A DNA stretch of 64,000 bases from Salvia splendens (Eukaryota > Streptophyta > Magnoliopsida > Lamiales > Lamiaceae): assembly GCF_004379255.2 (NCBI RefSeq), contig NC_056052.1, positions 4,960,001 through 5,024,000 on the forward strand, in the 5' to 3' direction. Below are positions 43,197-53,910 of the stretch, in pieces. The notes beneath the pieces were generated by a model. The model did no database searches. It worked only from the letters and a program-made list of their open reading frames with translations, and was not told the DNA's origin. Positions within the stretch are counted from its first letter, which is position 1, and the number at the start of each line of letters is the position of its first letter. The position numbers were made by a program, and so were the translations under genes.

Positions 43197-44429
43197 GAGC
43201 ATCCGCAACGCGGATCGTCGCCGTCTCGATCTCGTCTCTCCAAGACGAGACGGCGACGAGACAGCGTTGCAAGCTCCATCTCATCCCGAAGCGACGAGAC
43301 AGCTCGTCGCGCATCTCGCGCGAACGCACACCCCATCATAATTCACTTTCTAGGAGCGTGGGCGCTCTGCGGCTAGGCGTGACGCCCACTCGCTGGCCCG
43401 CTAGTGGGCGTCGTACGATCCCATCATCGGGAATCAACAAAGCCGGGCTTGTTTTTGGGAAAAGGTCACCAAAGAAGGAAGGGTTTCCGCCGCCGAAACT
43501 TGAAGATGCTCCGCAGTCATTTTGACCGATGCGACAGAGATGTCAAAAAATTTTGCGCTATCTACAGGGCTGAAGCGGCGCATTACCAAAGCGGAGCCAG
43601 TGGAGCCGACATTCTGAGAGCGGCGTTGCGAGTCTTTAAAGACGACACCTCCAAAGATTTCAAACATGTCGATGTTTGGTCGTCGGTCAAAGACTTTGAA
43701 AGGTGGGCTGGCGGTGTCCCGTCTTCTAGGAGATCGAACTCGAAACGCACGAAGCACACGGCGGGTGACCAATACTAGTCTAGTGGGGGCGGGTCAGGCA
43801 ACACCTCACAAGAGGTTGAGGGCAGGGCCACCGATGCAGGGGGCTCATCCGGTTCACGACAAGTGGAGGGGGAAGGGCCGAGGCGAATCAAGCCAGGCGG
43901 GCTCGGGCTCGAACACCCTAATGTCCATGTACCTGCTCGCCACGATGGCTGACACTTCCTGCATGACGCCGCCCCAATATGAAGCCCATCTTGACGGCAT
44001 TGAGCATCTGAGAAGTCAACTTGGTATTCAGCCTCGATCTAACTTGGGTGCACCGCCACCGGCTTCGGGGGATGATTCACCGGCGTAGTAGTTTTTAAAA
44101 TTTAAGTGTTTTTAATTTCTAGTATTCTAAATTATGTCTTTTTTGTTTTTTTAGGATTTAAATTATGTATTTTTATTTTTTTTAGATTTTAATTATGTGT
44201 TTTTTTATTTTTTAGGATATTAAATTGTAATTTTATTTTATTTAATGAAGTGTGTTTTTTGTTAATTGAATTTGTTGGAAATAAAAATAAAAAAATGAAA
44301 TTGAATGAATAGTTAAGAGATGAAGGGATGCAGGTGGTGTCTCTTAGTTAAGAGATGTGATGAAAAGTACAGTGTGACCCATGAATAGTTGAAGAGATGA
44401 GATGGTTAAGAGATGAGATGCAGATGGCC
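43197..44429 (+). mobile_element. PIF/Harbinger non-autonomous element carrying ORF1
   Basis: Ends GAGCATCCGCAACG and GATGCAGATGGCC (complement GGCCATCTGCATC), flanked by TAA at 43194-43196 and 44430-44432. 1233 bp. Contains only the ORF1-type gene, no transposase. Confidence 0.75.
43404..44088 (+). pseudogene. PIF/Harbinger ORF1 (SANT/Myb-like DNA-binding accessory protein), frameshifted
   Basis: In the first frame the protein reads LRSHFDRCDRDVKKFCAIYR, GASGADILRAALRVFKDDTS and FKHVDVWSSVKDFERW, the SANT-like region of plant Harbinger ORF1. It then moves to a second frame near 43740 with KRLRAGPPMQGAHP, MTPPQYEAHLDGIEHLRSQL and a Pro-rich end. ORF1 normally binds element ends and helps import or recruit transposase. 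The frame change and lack of transposase make it a relic. Related to the fragment at 10218-10406. Confidence 0.72.
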
Positions 44430-45307
44430 TAAGTTATAAGTACTACTTTTGATTTTTAAATTTAAATTTAAAACATTATCTCTCTTTAATAGTTCGACTT
44501 TATTCTTCTATGAAAATTAATATTAAATCCTTAATAATATGCACAATCTTCAACAAATAAAACATAGTACAGTCTTATAAAAACAGTACTTTATTCTTTT
44601 TTTTGTCAGTTCAATAAAAATAGTTTTTCTATTTTTATTTTTTTTCTTGTTATGAAGTGGGCCCCGTTCTGCACAAATAATATTCCAATAATTTTTCTTT
44701 TTATCTCTCTCATTTAATAATTTGACATTAAAACTTGTATTGTTTCTAAAGCATCTATTTTATGGGATAGAGAGAATACTATATCTATATATATTTAGGT
44801 AATGATAAAATGCAAATCTAAATATTGTACAAACTCCAACCTATGATCTGGATCATTAGAAACCGTCAATAGATGGCAAAATAATAATAACAAAAATACC
44901 AACACAGTATCAACACAACATCAAACGTTGACATTGTGTTGACATTTTTTGTTGCTATTATTTTGTTATCTATTGACGTTTTCTAAGAGCATCCACAGTG
45001 GGGCGCCCAAAAGCCCGCCCGATGCATCGGGTGCGCCTTAGGGCGCCACTGCAGCCATGCAGACGATGCCCGATGCCTCGTCCGCGGACGATGGCGTCGG
45101 AACGCGCATCATCCGGGGTATCATCCGCCCCATTGCGGGCGACGCGGACGATACCGCGGATGATGCAACGCGTTTTCAATTTTTTTATTTTTTTATTATC
45201 CTTGATCTATATATACCTCACTTTTCACTCCATTTTTCCACACTTTTCTCTTTCATCTCTCATAAATTATCTTTTCCCCACACACCAATCTTTCTCTCAC
45301 TAAAAAA

Positions 45308-47740
45308 ATGAGACCCGACGACGATTGGACTACCTCGGAGGGCATTACTCGAGCCTTGTTCGATTTCGTTCATGAGGCTGCGGCAGAATGCTTGGCCGTA
45401 ATGGAGCGCGAGCGTGAAGCGGCGGAGCTGCCCAAGCGGAGCAGATCCAGAGGCCGACTTGCCGTCAGACGTTTGTCTGCCGCGAGCACGACATAGCTCA
45501 CCAACGTCTGTTCGCAGACTATTTTGTGGAGGAACCACGGTGGGGCCCGACGGTTTTTCACCGCCGGTTTAGGATGAGGCGAGATCTTTTTCTCAGCATT
45601 GTCCACACATTGGAGGCGCGTGATCCTTACTTCCAGTATCGGGAAGATGGCAACGACCGACCCTGAAGGGGTTGGCAGCGGGAGCACACATAAATCGATT
45701 GCATGATAATCCTGATCTATTTAGCAGATTATTTAGATAAATTCTATTCGCGCAATTATCACATGTATCATGCACATAACTTGAAATCATACATGTTTTA
45801 GCATAAATTAAATCCTAAAACATGCTCAAACGGAGTTAGCCAATTTACGTCGTTGATTCTCCAAAGAATCGAAGATAGCTAGCGTCTTCTCCACGTGAAG
45901 ATCTTTAGTACTAAACCACGGATCTTCTGACTGTTTCCTTGACTTGTACTTTGATATCAGTGTGGGCTGATCTTACCAGAATACTAGGACTTAAATAAGG
46001 AAGACAAAAATTCTATCTCACGGAGGAGAGCTGAGGAGAAAATTTCGTCCCTCACAGTATAGGGGAGGGGGACGAAAATTTCAATTAAAATAAGTCTATT
46101 TTCTGTCTCCTTATTCCCCTATTTATAATATGTCACATATTAGGCCCAGTCAGGGATCTATGGAAGAATTTGGATATGGCCTCCCCCAATTAGCTTTTTA
46201 CTAATTAAATTGAACCCACAATTTAATACAAGCTTATATTGGAATATTACGAGCAGACACTACAGAAGTAATATTGCACTGCCCATCCAATCCGAAATTA
46301 CAAGTAATTCGGGTTTCTAATAATTTTTATTATTCATTTCACGCGCTTAATATAGAAACGTTCATTAATTAATTAATGTCTACTATGAACTTAATTAATT
46401 AACATATTCATTATTCCAAGAGTGGACTTAGGTAGAAACATTTATTTATTATTCATAGAGTAATTAAACTCCAACTAGCTAGGTTCTGAATAATAAAATC
46501 CCCGTATCAAGCTCCTCTTGTGAACGTTCTCAAACGAGGCTCAACTCGCGCACGATTCAATATAATAGCAATCCTAGCACCACTAGATATTAATCTACAC
46601 TACCCAATGTGTCAGGATTCTTGGGTTACGAAAAACAGCACCTATTCCCAAGTCAAAGTCGTATGCTCAATGTTAACATACATTGATTAAGAAATAAATT
46701 ATCAAGGCTTCGTCTTTCAGTAGATAGCAAAAAGACTCGTCTTGATGTTAGATCCAATTCAGTGCTATACCACACCAACGTCATCTTATTTCAATAAGGC
46801 TTAGAAATAATCGGACTGACATTGCAATCTTTCACGATAGAAAGTCTAAACCCATCTAGGTTGTGAAATTATTATTTTCTTTGTTCAGAACTGACCGTGT
46901 TACCTTAAAGTGGACGACGCCCACAACCGGTCTACTAAAACAAAGACTTAGACTTTGTTACGTCACTTATACATTTAAATATGCGTTAAACATCCATTAA
47001 ATGTAAAACATAACAACATTATAACAAAAATAATCTGTTCCATTGATTGGAAAATAAAATATAGAGTTTTGCAGTATTCAATCACTCGAAAGGTGATTTC
47101 TAGTATATAAACTCTAACATACCCGGACTTACGCCGTTGTAGAAGTGCACGGTTGCGCTCCGGCAGTTGGCCTACGGCACCACGACTGACAAGTTCGACT
47201 AGTACCTTCACGTCGGGGAGACAACTGGCCGCGAGTACCTGAAGAAATTTTGTAGGGGAGTTGTGGAGACTTACAACGACACATATTTGCGAAGGCCGAC
47301 TGCTAACGATTGCCAGGCCCTGATGAAGATGCACGAGACGGCGCACGGCTTTCCTGGAATGCTAGGCAGCATAGATTGTATGCAATGGGTGTGGAAGAAT
47401 TGCCCGACGGCGTGGAGATGCCAATTTACTAGTGGATACAAGGGCAACCACCTAACGATAATCCTCGAAGTCATCGCTGACCATCGGCTCTGGATCTGTC
47501 ATGCTTACTTATATGTGGCGGGGTCGAACAACGACATCAACGTCTTGAACTCCTCAAATATCTTCACCAAGCAATGCAATGGCAACGGCCCGACCATTGA
47601 GTTCACTGGAAACGAACGCCAACACTATATGGGTACTACTTGGCCGATGGCATATACCCGGGGTGGCCTGTTTTTTTGAAGACGATCACTTGCCCAATCG
47701 GTGATAGGAGAGTTTTATTCGCACAAAAGCAGGAGGTTGC
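45308..47740 (+). pseudogene. PIF/Harbinger transposase split by solo LTR, catalytic Asp residues retained
   Basis: The start (MRPDDDWTTSEGITRALFDF) shifts frame near 45480 and continues FADYFVEEPRWGPTVFHRRF, then LEARDPYFQYREDGNDRP up to 45663. It resumes at 47122 with PGLTPL, two TAG stops (expected Gln and Glu) and LRQLAYGTTTDKFD, then an open frame from 47263: MKMHETAHGFPGMLGSIDCM (first Asp present), VAGSNNDINVLNSS (second Asp present), ending frameshifted near 47679 before the WPVFLKT-like block. Inactive as it stands. Confidence 0.85.
45664..47119 (-). mobile_element. Solo LTR, Ty1/Copia type
   Basis: 1456 bp. In minus sense it runs TGTTAGAGTTTATATACTAG ... CCGCTGCCAACCCCTTCA. Flanks are GACCC (45659-45663) and TACCC (47120-47124), a 5-bp duplication with one mismatch. 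It exactly splits the Harbinger transposase between DRP and GLTPL. The start sequence is typical of large Copia LTRs. No internal genes are present. Confidence 0.75.
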
Positions 47741-47971
47741 GCGGAGGATAGGGCGCCCCATTGTGGATGCTCTAATGGTCCAATCATAGTTTGAAGTTTG
47801 TACAATATTTATAGTTTGAATTTGATCATATTCTTAGATTATAGGGATGCATTCATATTTATATGGTAAATATTGTTAAAAACTAAAACGCTTGTGGTCC
47901 ATTGGATCTTGTGATTAACGGTTAGATTAATGTCATATGTCATCTATTAATATAGTTTGGCTAATAATGTA

Positions 47972-48225
47972 CTCCCTCCGTCCGCCATTAGGAGTCTCAT
48001 TTCTTAGCGGTACGAGTTTTAAGAAATGTTAAGAAAAGTGGATGGAAAAAAAGTTAGTGGAAATAACAACTATTTCCATTTTAGTCTATTCTTTAAAAAT
48101 AACAACTTTCAAACTTTCTATTTTAGGAAATCTTTACAACCCTATACATCAATTTATTTCCCACTTATACCACTACAATTAACAACTTAAAGTGGACCCC
48201 ATGATCCACTAACATTAATTCCATT

Positions 48226-48268
<43 letters not shown>

Positions 48269-48508
48269 ACTTTACCAATATTTCTCCCATCTATCTTACT
48301 TTACCAAATTGTGGATTAAAACTCGTATCGTTTCAAATCTCCCTATTTTTAAAAAACTAAGAGAATGTTAGTTTTAAATGAAATGTGAGTGGAATGAGAT
48401 AGTGGAAGGTGAGACCCTATTACCATTTATAGTAAAAGTGAACCGGGTCTCCTATTCACGGACGGACTAAAATTGAAAAAGGGGACTTCTATTCGCGGAC
48501 GGAGGGAG
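47972..48508. mobile_element. Stowaway-type MITE, composite, with (TC)n microsatellite
   Basis: Ends CTCCCTCCGTCCGCCATTAG and GCGGACGGAGGGAG, with TA at 47970-47971 and 48509-48510. A second right-end-like sequence (CTATTCACGGACGGAC) lies at about 48450-48468, so it is duplicated at that end or contains a nested relative. A TC run of about 40 bp sits near 48229-48268. Confidence 0.75.
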
Positions 48509-48529
48509 TACTATTTTAGTAAAATAATG

Positions 48530-48615
48530 TAGCATTTTAGTATATTAATGTAGATTATAAGTCTAATAAACTACATTATTAGACTTATAATCTACATTAA
48601 TAGACTAAAATGCTA
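48530..48615. repeat. Near-perfect short hairpin
   Basis: Arms of about 38 bp (TAGATTATAAGTCTAATA and its complement, TAGCATTTTAGT outward) around an 8-base loop. AT-rich, adjacent to the MITE 47972-48508. Confidence 0.7.
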
Positions 48616-50216
48616 CTCTATTATAATCTAATTTTCAAACCCTAAAATTTTTGCATTTAATGCTTTTATTGTCATGAAGTCCGTGAATTAAATAACGAGT
48701 GGAAATTGTTATATGATACTTTTGTGACCTAATTTTGATTTGGAGTTTTGACTGTGCGTTGACTGAGTCAACTTCGTTGTACGTGACGTGCCTGTTTTGA
48801 ATAATTAGTGCGTAATGAGTTTAATTGTCAGTGAAAAGATTGGATTTATTGCCAAGGCGAGATAACTTGTTATACGAGCCTGAATTAGTGTTGGTGAAAT
48901 CACAAATCGAAAACTTAAACAAATCATTTTCTTGAGGAATATTTATTGGACTCAATTTCGTATTGGGTATGATAAATCAAATAAATAATACAAGTTCAAT
49001 CTTGTGGAAAAATAAATTATGGGCTACATAATTTAAATTAAAAATACAAAGGGTCTTGAGCCCAATTTAATTTAATTTAATTAAATCCCTTCTTGTGAGC
49101 CCAAATACTAAATCCTTTTTCTTGAGCCCAAAAGACCCCTTTCAATATAGTATGCGCCAGAATCAAGTCTTCACCTCTTCATGCGTTTTAAACCAGACAG
49201 TAACCGAAGCAAACTGATAACTCGAACCATCCAAACAATGAATCCAACTTTAATTCACGAAATCGAATTAAGAACTTAACGTGCGGGGTTGATCGAGGCG
49301 AATCGGTGCTGCCAAACAGAGGCCACGATGAAGTACCTTGGGACAGCGGCGAACAGCAGCGGCGCGTCGGTCGTCGATCCTGCGGCTATAAATCGCGGAT
49401 CTGTTTCTTTCTGTTTGAGAAAGAGGGCGACGAGAGATTGAAAGGGGTGGAGCTCTAATGTCTGTTCAATCTTGTGTTTTGATTTTTTTGAGAGGGCCGA
49501 CGAATTTCTGTATGAGTGGGTTCATTTTGGGTGTGTTCTTGAAGAAATGCGACAGAGAGAGAAGGCAGTAGGTATAAATAAATCTAGGAATGGGAGTTTT
49601 TGTCATCCTTTTGAAAGTGAAGTGGGAGGGTGTAAGTGGCGAATCCAGGTGGGGTCGGGTGGGGTCGGGTGGGGTCGGCCGACCCCACCACCCTGCCCTG
49701 GAGTACCGCCGGAAAGCTCCTTTCTTCGACCTCCGACTCTACGACGTTCGCGTCTCCGCCCCCACCTCGCGCAGTGTGATATGAGACCGAGCAGAGAGAA
49801 AGAAAGGAACTGAGGCAGGACCAAGTCCGGAATCTGGCGGCGGCGAGATGGCAGAGGCGGCGGATGTTGAGAATGAAGAAATGTAGAGAATGAAGAAGAG
49901 ACTTTCGGTTTTTTTTGTCATAAGAGACAGGAGAAAATGGGTTTCTCAATGTGGGTGAGGAGAGAAAAGGGAGTTGTTGTTATTATTTTTTTCTCCCAAT
50001 ATTTACATAGGGACCTAAAAATTAGAATTAAATGGTATCGACAAAAATGCACCCATATTTTGTTAATTTCAAAAGATTACAAATCTTGAATTATGTACTA
50101 CAACATCTAGTTGTAAAATGGCATTTGAAATTTTCTTTCTTAATTTATTTGTATTAATTCCCAGAAGTCCCATTAAACGCATATTCTTGTCTAATAATTT
50201 TAATTAATGTTACGTA

Positions 50217-50408
50217 TATCCTCCGTCCCTGAAAAGTATGAACTATTTTTTTAGTCCGCCCCTGGTATGAATTTTCTAATGAGATGAGACTCATTCTCTA
50301 CTAACAATACTTTAAAAAAAAATTCTTTTTATTTCTCTCTTACTCTTCCAATTATCCATTAAAACTCATGCCGAACCAAATGTTCATACTCTTTGGGAAC
50401 GAAGAGAG
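50217..50408. mobile_element. Stowaway-type MITE
   Basis: Inverted ends sharing AGTATGAAC next to TCCTCCGTCCCTG and GGAACGAAGAGAG; TA on both sides. 192 bp. Confidence 0.7.
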
Positions 50409-51529
50409 TATTTTTTTTATGTATATTATCACTAAATAAACTTATCTTAAATATACTCATACTTATAATATGAAGTAAATATTTCTTAATTTCTTCCAAT
50501 TTCAATTTTAAAATTTAAACTGTCAACCTCATTATTCATATTCAAATTAGTTTTAATTTTTAAAAATTTGGAATGTGACTGAAAAAAGTACACTCATTTT
50601 ATCACACCATAAGCGACTCGTATTCTTTTTTGGACGTCTCAACTATTGTAAGTCATTTTTCTTTAGTAAAATATAACATAATTATTCTTTTACTTTATAT
50701 ATCTAGTTGCTTTTGTACTTTAACTATTTTCCTACTTTATTTTTTTCACTTAATTCTCTAAACATAATTTTCTTAAATTTTGTACCCAGGGTTGAGATGA
50801 AGGGAGTACGTTGTTTTAAAAATATCCATACTCGTATGAATTATTGATATTAAAATATATTTTTATAAAAATAAGTAATATAATTAAAATATTTATAATA
50901 TAGTTCGACCCCACGAAAAATAATTTCTGGATCCGTACGTGTTGTTTTGAAATGGGAGTATAACAATATTTTCTATTATTAATTTCTTGTTTTTGTTAAA
51001 TAAAGACTTGCTGTCTATAATTAATATTGGTTTGGGCCTGTTAATAATTTTGTTTGGTGCGTGCCTAAGTTTCTAATCAGAACAAATTATAATCCTATTA
51101 ATAAATAAAAATTAAAATTATAATCCTATTAATAAGTTAAAATTAAAATTATAATCCTATTAATAAATAAAAATTAACGAAGACTAGGGATGCATGCATC
51201 TTATTTATTGTTTGATTTTTTGTGTTGATTTATGTGTTATTTTAAACTCTAAAGGTGATATGTCGCAAGTGAATCGTGATTTTAAGAGAAAGAATATAAT
51301 TTCAGATTAAGTATTGGAGGTGAGCTCTCTTTTAAATAAGGACAATGTCCTAATATTTTTATCAATGGGAATGAAATGTGAATATGTTTATCATGCCGTA
51401 TTTTTGGTTTTAACGTGCCCATCTGAAATGGCTTTGCCATTTAGTATTATTTAAATCGAATTCGGGTCCCTGTAGGGCCGCAAACCCTACTTGGATTAGT
51501 GTACACTTATGGTAGACCGTGTGTCAGCG

Positions 51530-51640
51530 TACATTCCAAGTCATGTATCAGCACATATGGTTAGCCGGTCTAGTGACTTGGTTTGTGGCCACATTCCAAG
51601 TTATGTATGAGCAGATATGGTTGACGTCTATGGGAAATTG
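51530..51640. repeat. Two-copy direct repeat of about 65-70 bp
   Basis: CATTCCAAGT followed by ATGTATCAGCACATATGGTT occurs near 51530 and again near 51593 with two changes, inside the probable LTR. Confidence 0.6.
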
Positions 51641-52464
51641 GTCGGCCGACCGCGATTTTTGAACGATGAAATATTTTGGTGTCTCGGGCCTTTATAAAGC
51701 TAAAACCCCGATGGTTACTTGACAATGACATGATAAATATTATTTTTGATAACTTGTTTTCGGCATAAGTCCACTGAGTATTTTATAGTAATCAGCCCTG
51801 CATGTGTTTTACCTATGTGCAGGTTGAGCGGCGACGAGCTGAGTGGTGTCGAGGTTGAATTGAGGCTTGTTGGTTTTACTTGGACTTCGAGTGTCGTCGT
51901 GTCTTCATACATGACGTCACTTTTTCTTTTGAACGATTCCGCTGAGATATTGTTTTTACTTGTGATTTTGGATAATCAAAACTTGATGTCTTTTAGATAA
52001 TATTAAACCCTTGATATTTTTTATTATTAAATATTTGATCTAACTCTTTACTGAAACCCTAGAAAAGTTCTTCCTTAAAGTCCCATTAATTGCGACCATT
52101 TGCATTTATTGGCCCTAAAAAGGGCGGATGTGACAAAAAGACTGAATTACATGTTGCGACCAATGATATTGATTTTGTACATACACAATCACCTAATCGT
52201 GCTACAAGATTCTAACCAAATTGATTCCTCATTGAAATTCATTGAAGACTCCTCTTTTTTCTTCTTCTACGGTTCTCTTTTCTTTTTCTTCATCGTTTTC
52301 AAACTTTTCTTTCACGTGATTCTCAAGGAAAATTACTCTCCTGAAATTTCATCTCTTTGGACTATGGTGTTTGTGGTTAGTCTCTCTCACATTAATGGCT
52401 ACTCCATGTATACACAAATTTATTATTGAAGGTGCAAACTTTTTCTAAAACTTCATTTATTATT

Positions 52465-53015
52465 GGATAAATTGCTTTAAAAGTCATGAACTTTGCCAAA
52501 AGTTTGATTTTTCCATCAACTTTAAAAGTTGCATGAAAAGTCATGAACTTTACCGGGTGTTGCAAATTTCCCATCCAACCCGACCCGGTAAATTTCCGGC
52601 GTAAACTAATTCTACATGACTTGCCGGAGGCGTGACATGGCATATTTTCCGTTGGCGGCGTCACAGATCGGGAATTGCAAACGGTAGTGGGAATCGCGAG
52701 CCCTAAATCGCGTGGTCGTTTAATTCAATCGAGGCCTAAATCTCGAAATTTGGTTTAATTTAATTAAATCTGTATAAAATGACGTTGTTTTTAACAGTGC
52801 AAAACAACGCTGTTTTATGTACCGCCGAAAAAATATGCCATGTCACACCTCCGGCAAGCCATGTAGGATTAGTTTGCGCCGGAAATTTACCGGGTCGGGT
52901 CAGACGGGAAATTTGCAACACCCGATAAAGTTCATGGCTTTTCATGCAACTTTTAAAGTTGATGGGGGAAAACCACACTTTTGGCAAAGTTCATGACTTT
53001 TGAAGCAATTTACTC
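52465..53015. mobile_element. Mutator-like fold-back element with perfect 9-bp duplication
   Basis: Terminal inverted repeats GGATAAATTGCTTTAAAAG (left) and GAGTAAATTGCTTCAAAAG (right, complement), with arm similarity of about 200 bp. Perfect duplication TTTATTATT at 52456-52464 and 53016-53024. 551 bp. No transposase. Confidence 0.9.
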
Positions 53016-53024
53016 TTTATTATT

Positions 53025-53910
53025 TTGTGATGTATTCGAAATCAATTATTAATACTGTAGAAATTAAAGTTTCCAATTAAAGTCAGTTGCATTCGCAATA
53101 TATTTCGATGTTGTTTAGTTGATTTCGACTTAGGGTTAATTTGCTTTGTTTCTTGTTTAAGCCATTCTTTATTCATTTTTGTCGATATTTGTAACTTAGT
53201 TCGTTATATTTTTTTTCAATTTAAAGGAAAAAAGGTGCAGATTTGGGAGTTTTGTGGCAATTTAGAGGCTAGGTTTCAAAAGACATGGAGTAGATAGATA
53301 CGATTAGTTATCCAACTGCATCAATTATTTCTAATTACGGAGTAGTACTATATATCACGAGTAGTAGTTTATTTAAATAATTTTTTTTATATAGTACTCC
53401 TATTTTATCAATTTGATTATTCCAAATACATAAAAAATTATAGTTACAGAATTCTGACATGTTCCAAAACACAATAATCATATTTTTCAGGTATTTCTAG
53501 TAACTATATTCCTAGGAATGATAAATCTAAGAATCATAATCCCAAGAATCATAATCCCAAGAATCATATTACTGAAAATCAAAATCTAAAGAATCATTTT
53601 TTCCTAATAACTTTACTTTCCTGCCATCGTTTATGTTTGGGATGTTGTTTATGTTTCGTGATATGTAGATGCCTAATTTTATGCGCCTCAAAGTATTTCC
53701 TATTCATAATTTTGAATTCAGACTGCAAAGCCAATTCAATTTCAAGTGATTTTATCATAAACATCCTATGTGGATAATTATTAAAATTTCTTGAATATAA
53801 AAATTAAAGGTCCCATTTGTATATTTGATAAATAATATATCAAGGTATAGTGGAGACAAAATCCAAAAAATGGTATGAGTTGAGAACGAGTTTGATAATG
53901 TTAGAGATGG
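53025..53910. other. AT-rich spacer with a small minisatellite
   Basis: Near 53515-53600 a unit of about 15 bp (AAGAATCATAATCCC) recurs four to five times with changes. Nothing else recognised. Confidence 0.5.

Larger units (their letters stand above)
44987..47772 (+). mobile_element. PIF/Harbinger transposon interrupted by a Copia-type solo LTR
   Basis: Termini GAGCATCCACAGTGGGGCGC and GGCGCCCCATTGTGGATGCTC-like right end, with TAA duplication at 44984-44986 and 47773-47775. A TATA-like run near 45210 precedes the transposase ATG at 45308. Without the solo LTR the element would be about 1.3 kb. Confidence 0.88.
44825..47805. mobile_element. Fold-back MITE split by a Harbinger element
   Basis: The left piece 44825-44986 and right piece 47773-47805 share inverted ends (TTGTACAAACT and AGTTTGTACAA) flanked on both sides by AATAT-like sequence. 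The left piece also holds an internal inverted repeat (GTCAATAGAT ... ATCTATTGAC). Class unclear; boundaries approximate. Confidence 0.5.
48670..52135. mobile_element. Probable Ty3/Gypsy chromovirus-like LTR remnant, boundaries uncertain
   Basis: The left part has GTTTTGACTGTGCGTTGACT and the right part a transcribed-looking stretch around 51790-51960 (CAGGTTGAGCGGCGACGAGC) and the ending GGGCGGATGTGACA. These resemble Del/Tekay LTRs from general familiarity. Candidate TGTCAT and GTGACA ends exist, but the flanking 5-mers differ, so I could not prove them. Interior 49.6-50.95 kb may be a DNA-transposon insertion, and a MITE lies at 50217-50408. No coding domain is present. Confidence 0.35.

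Noticed and set aside
49472..49813. Plus-strand 113-residue protein
   Set aside because: The frame crosses the GGGTC tandem repeats, has no recognisable motif, and overlaps four other open frames on both strands.
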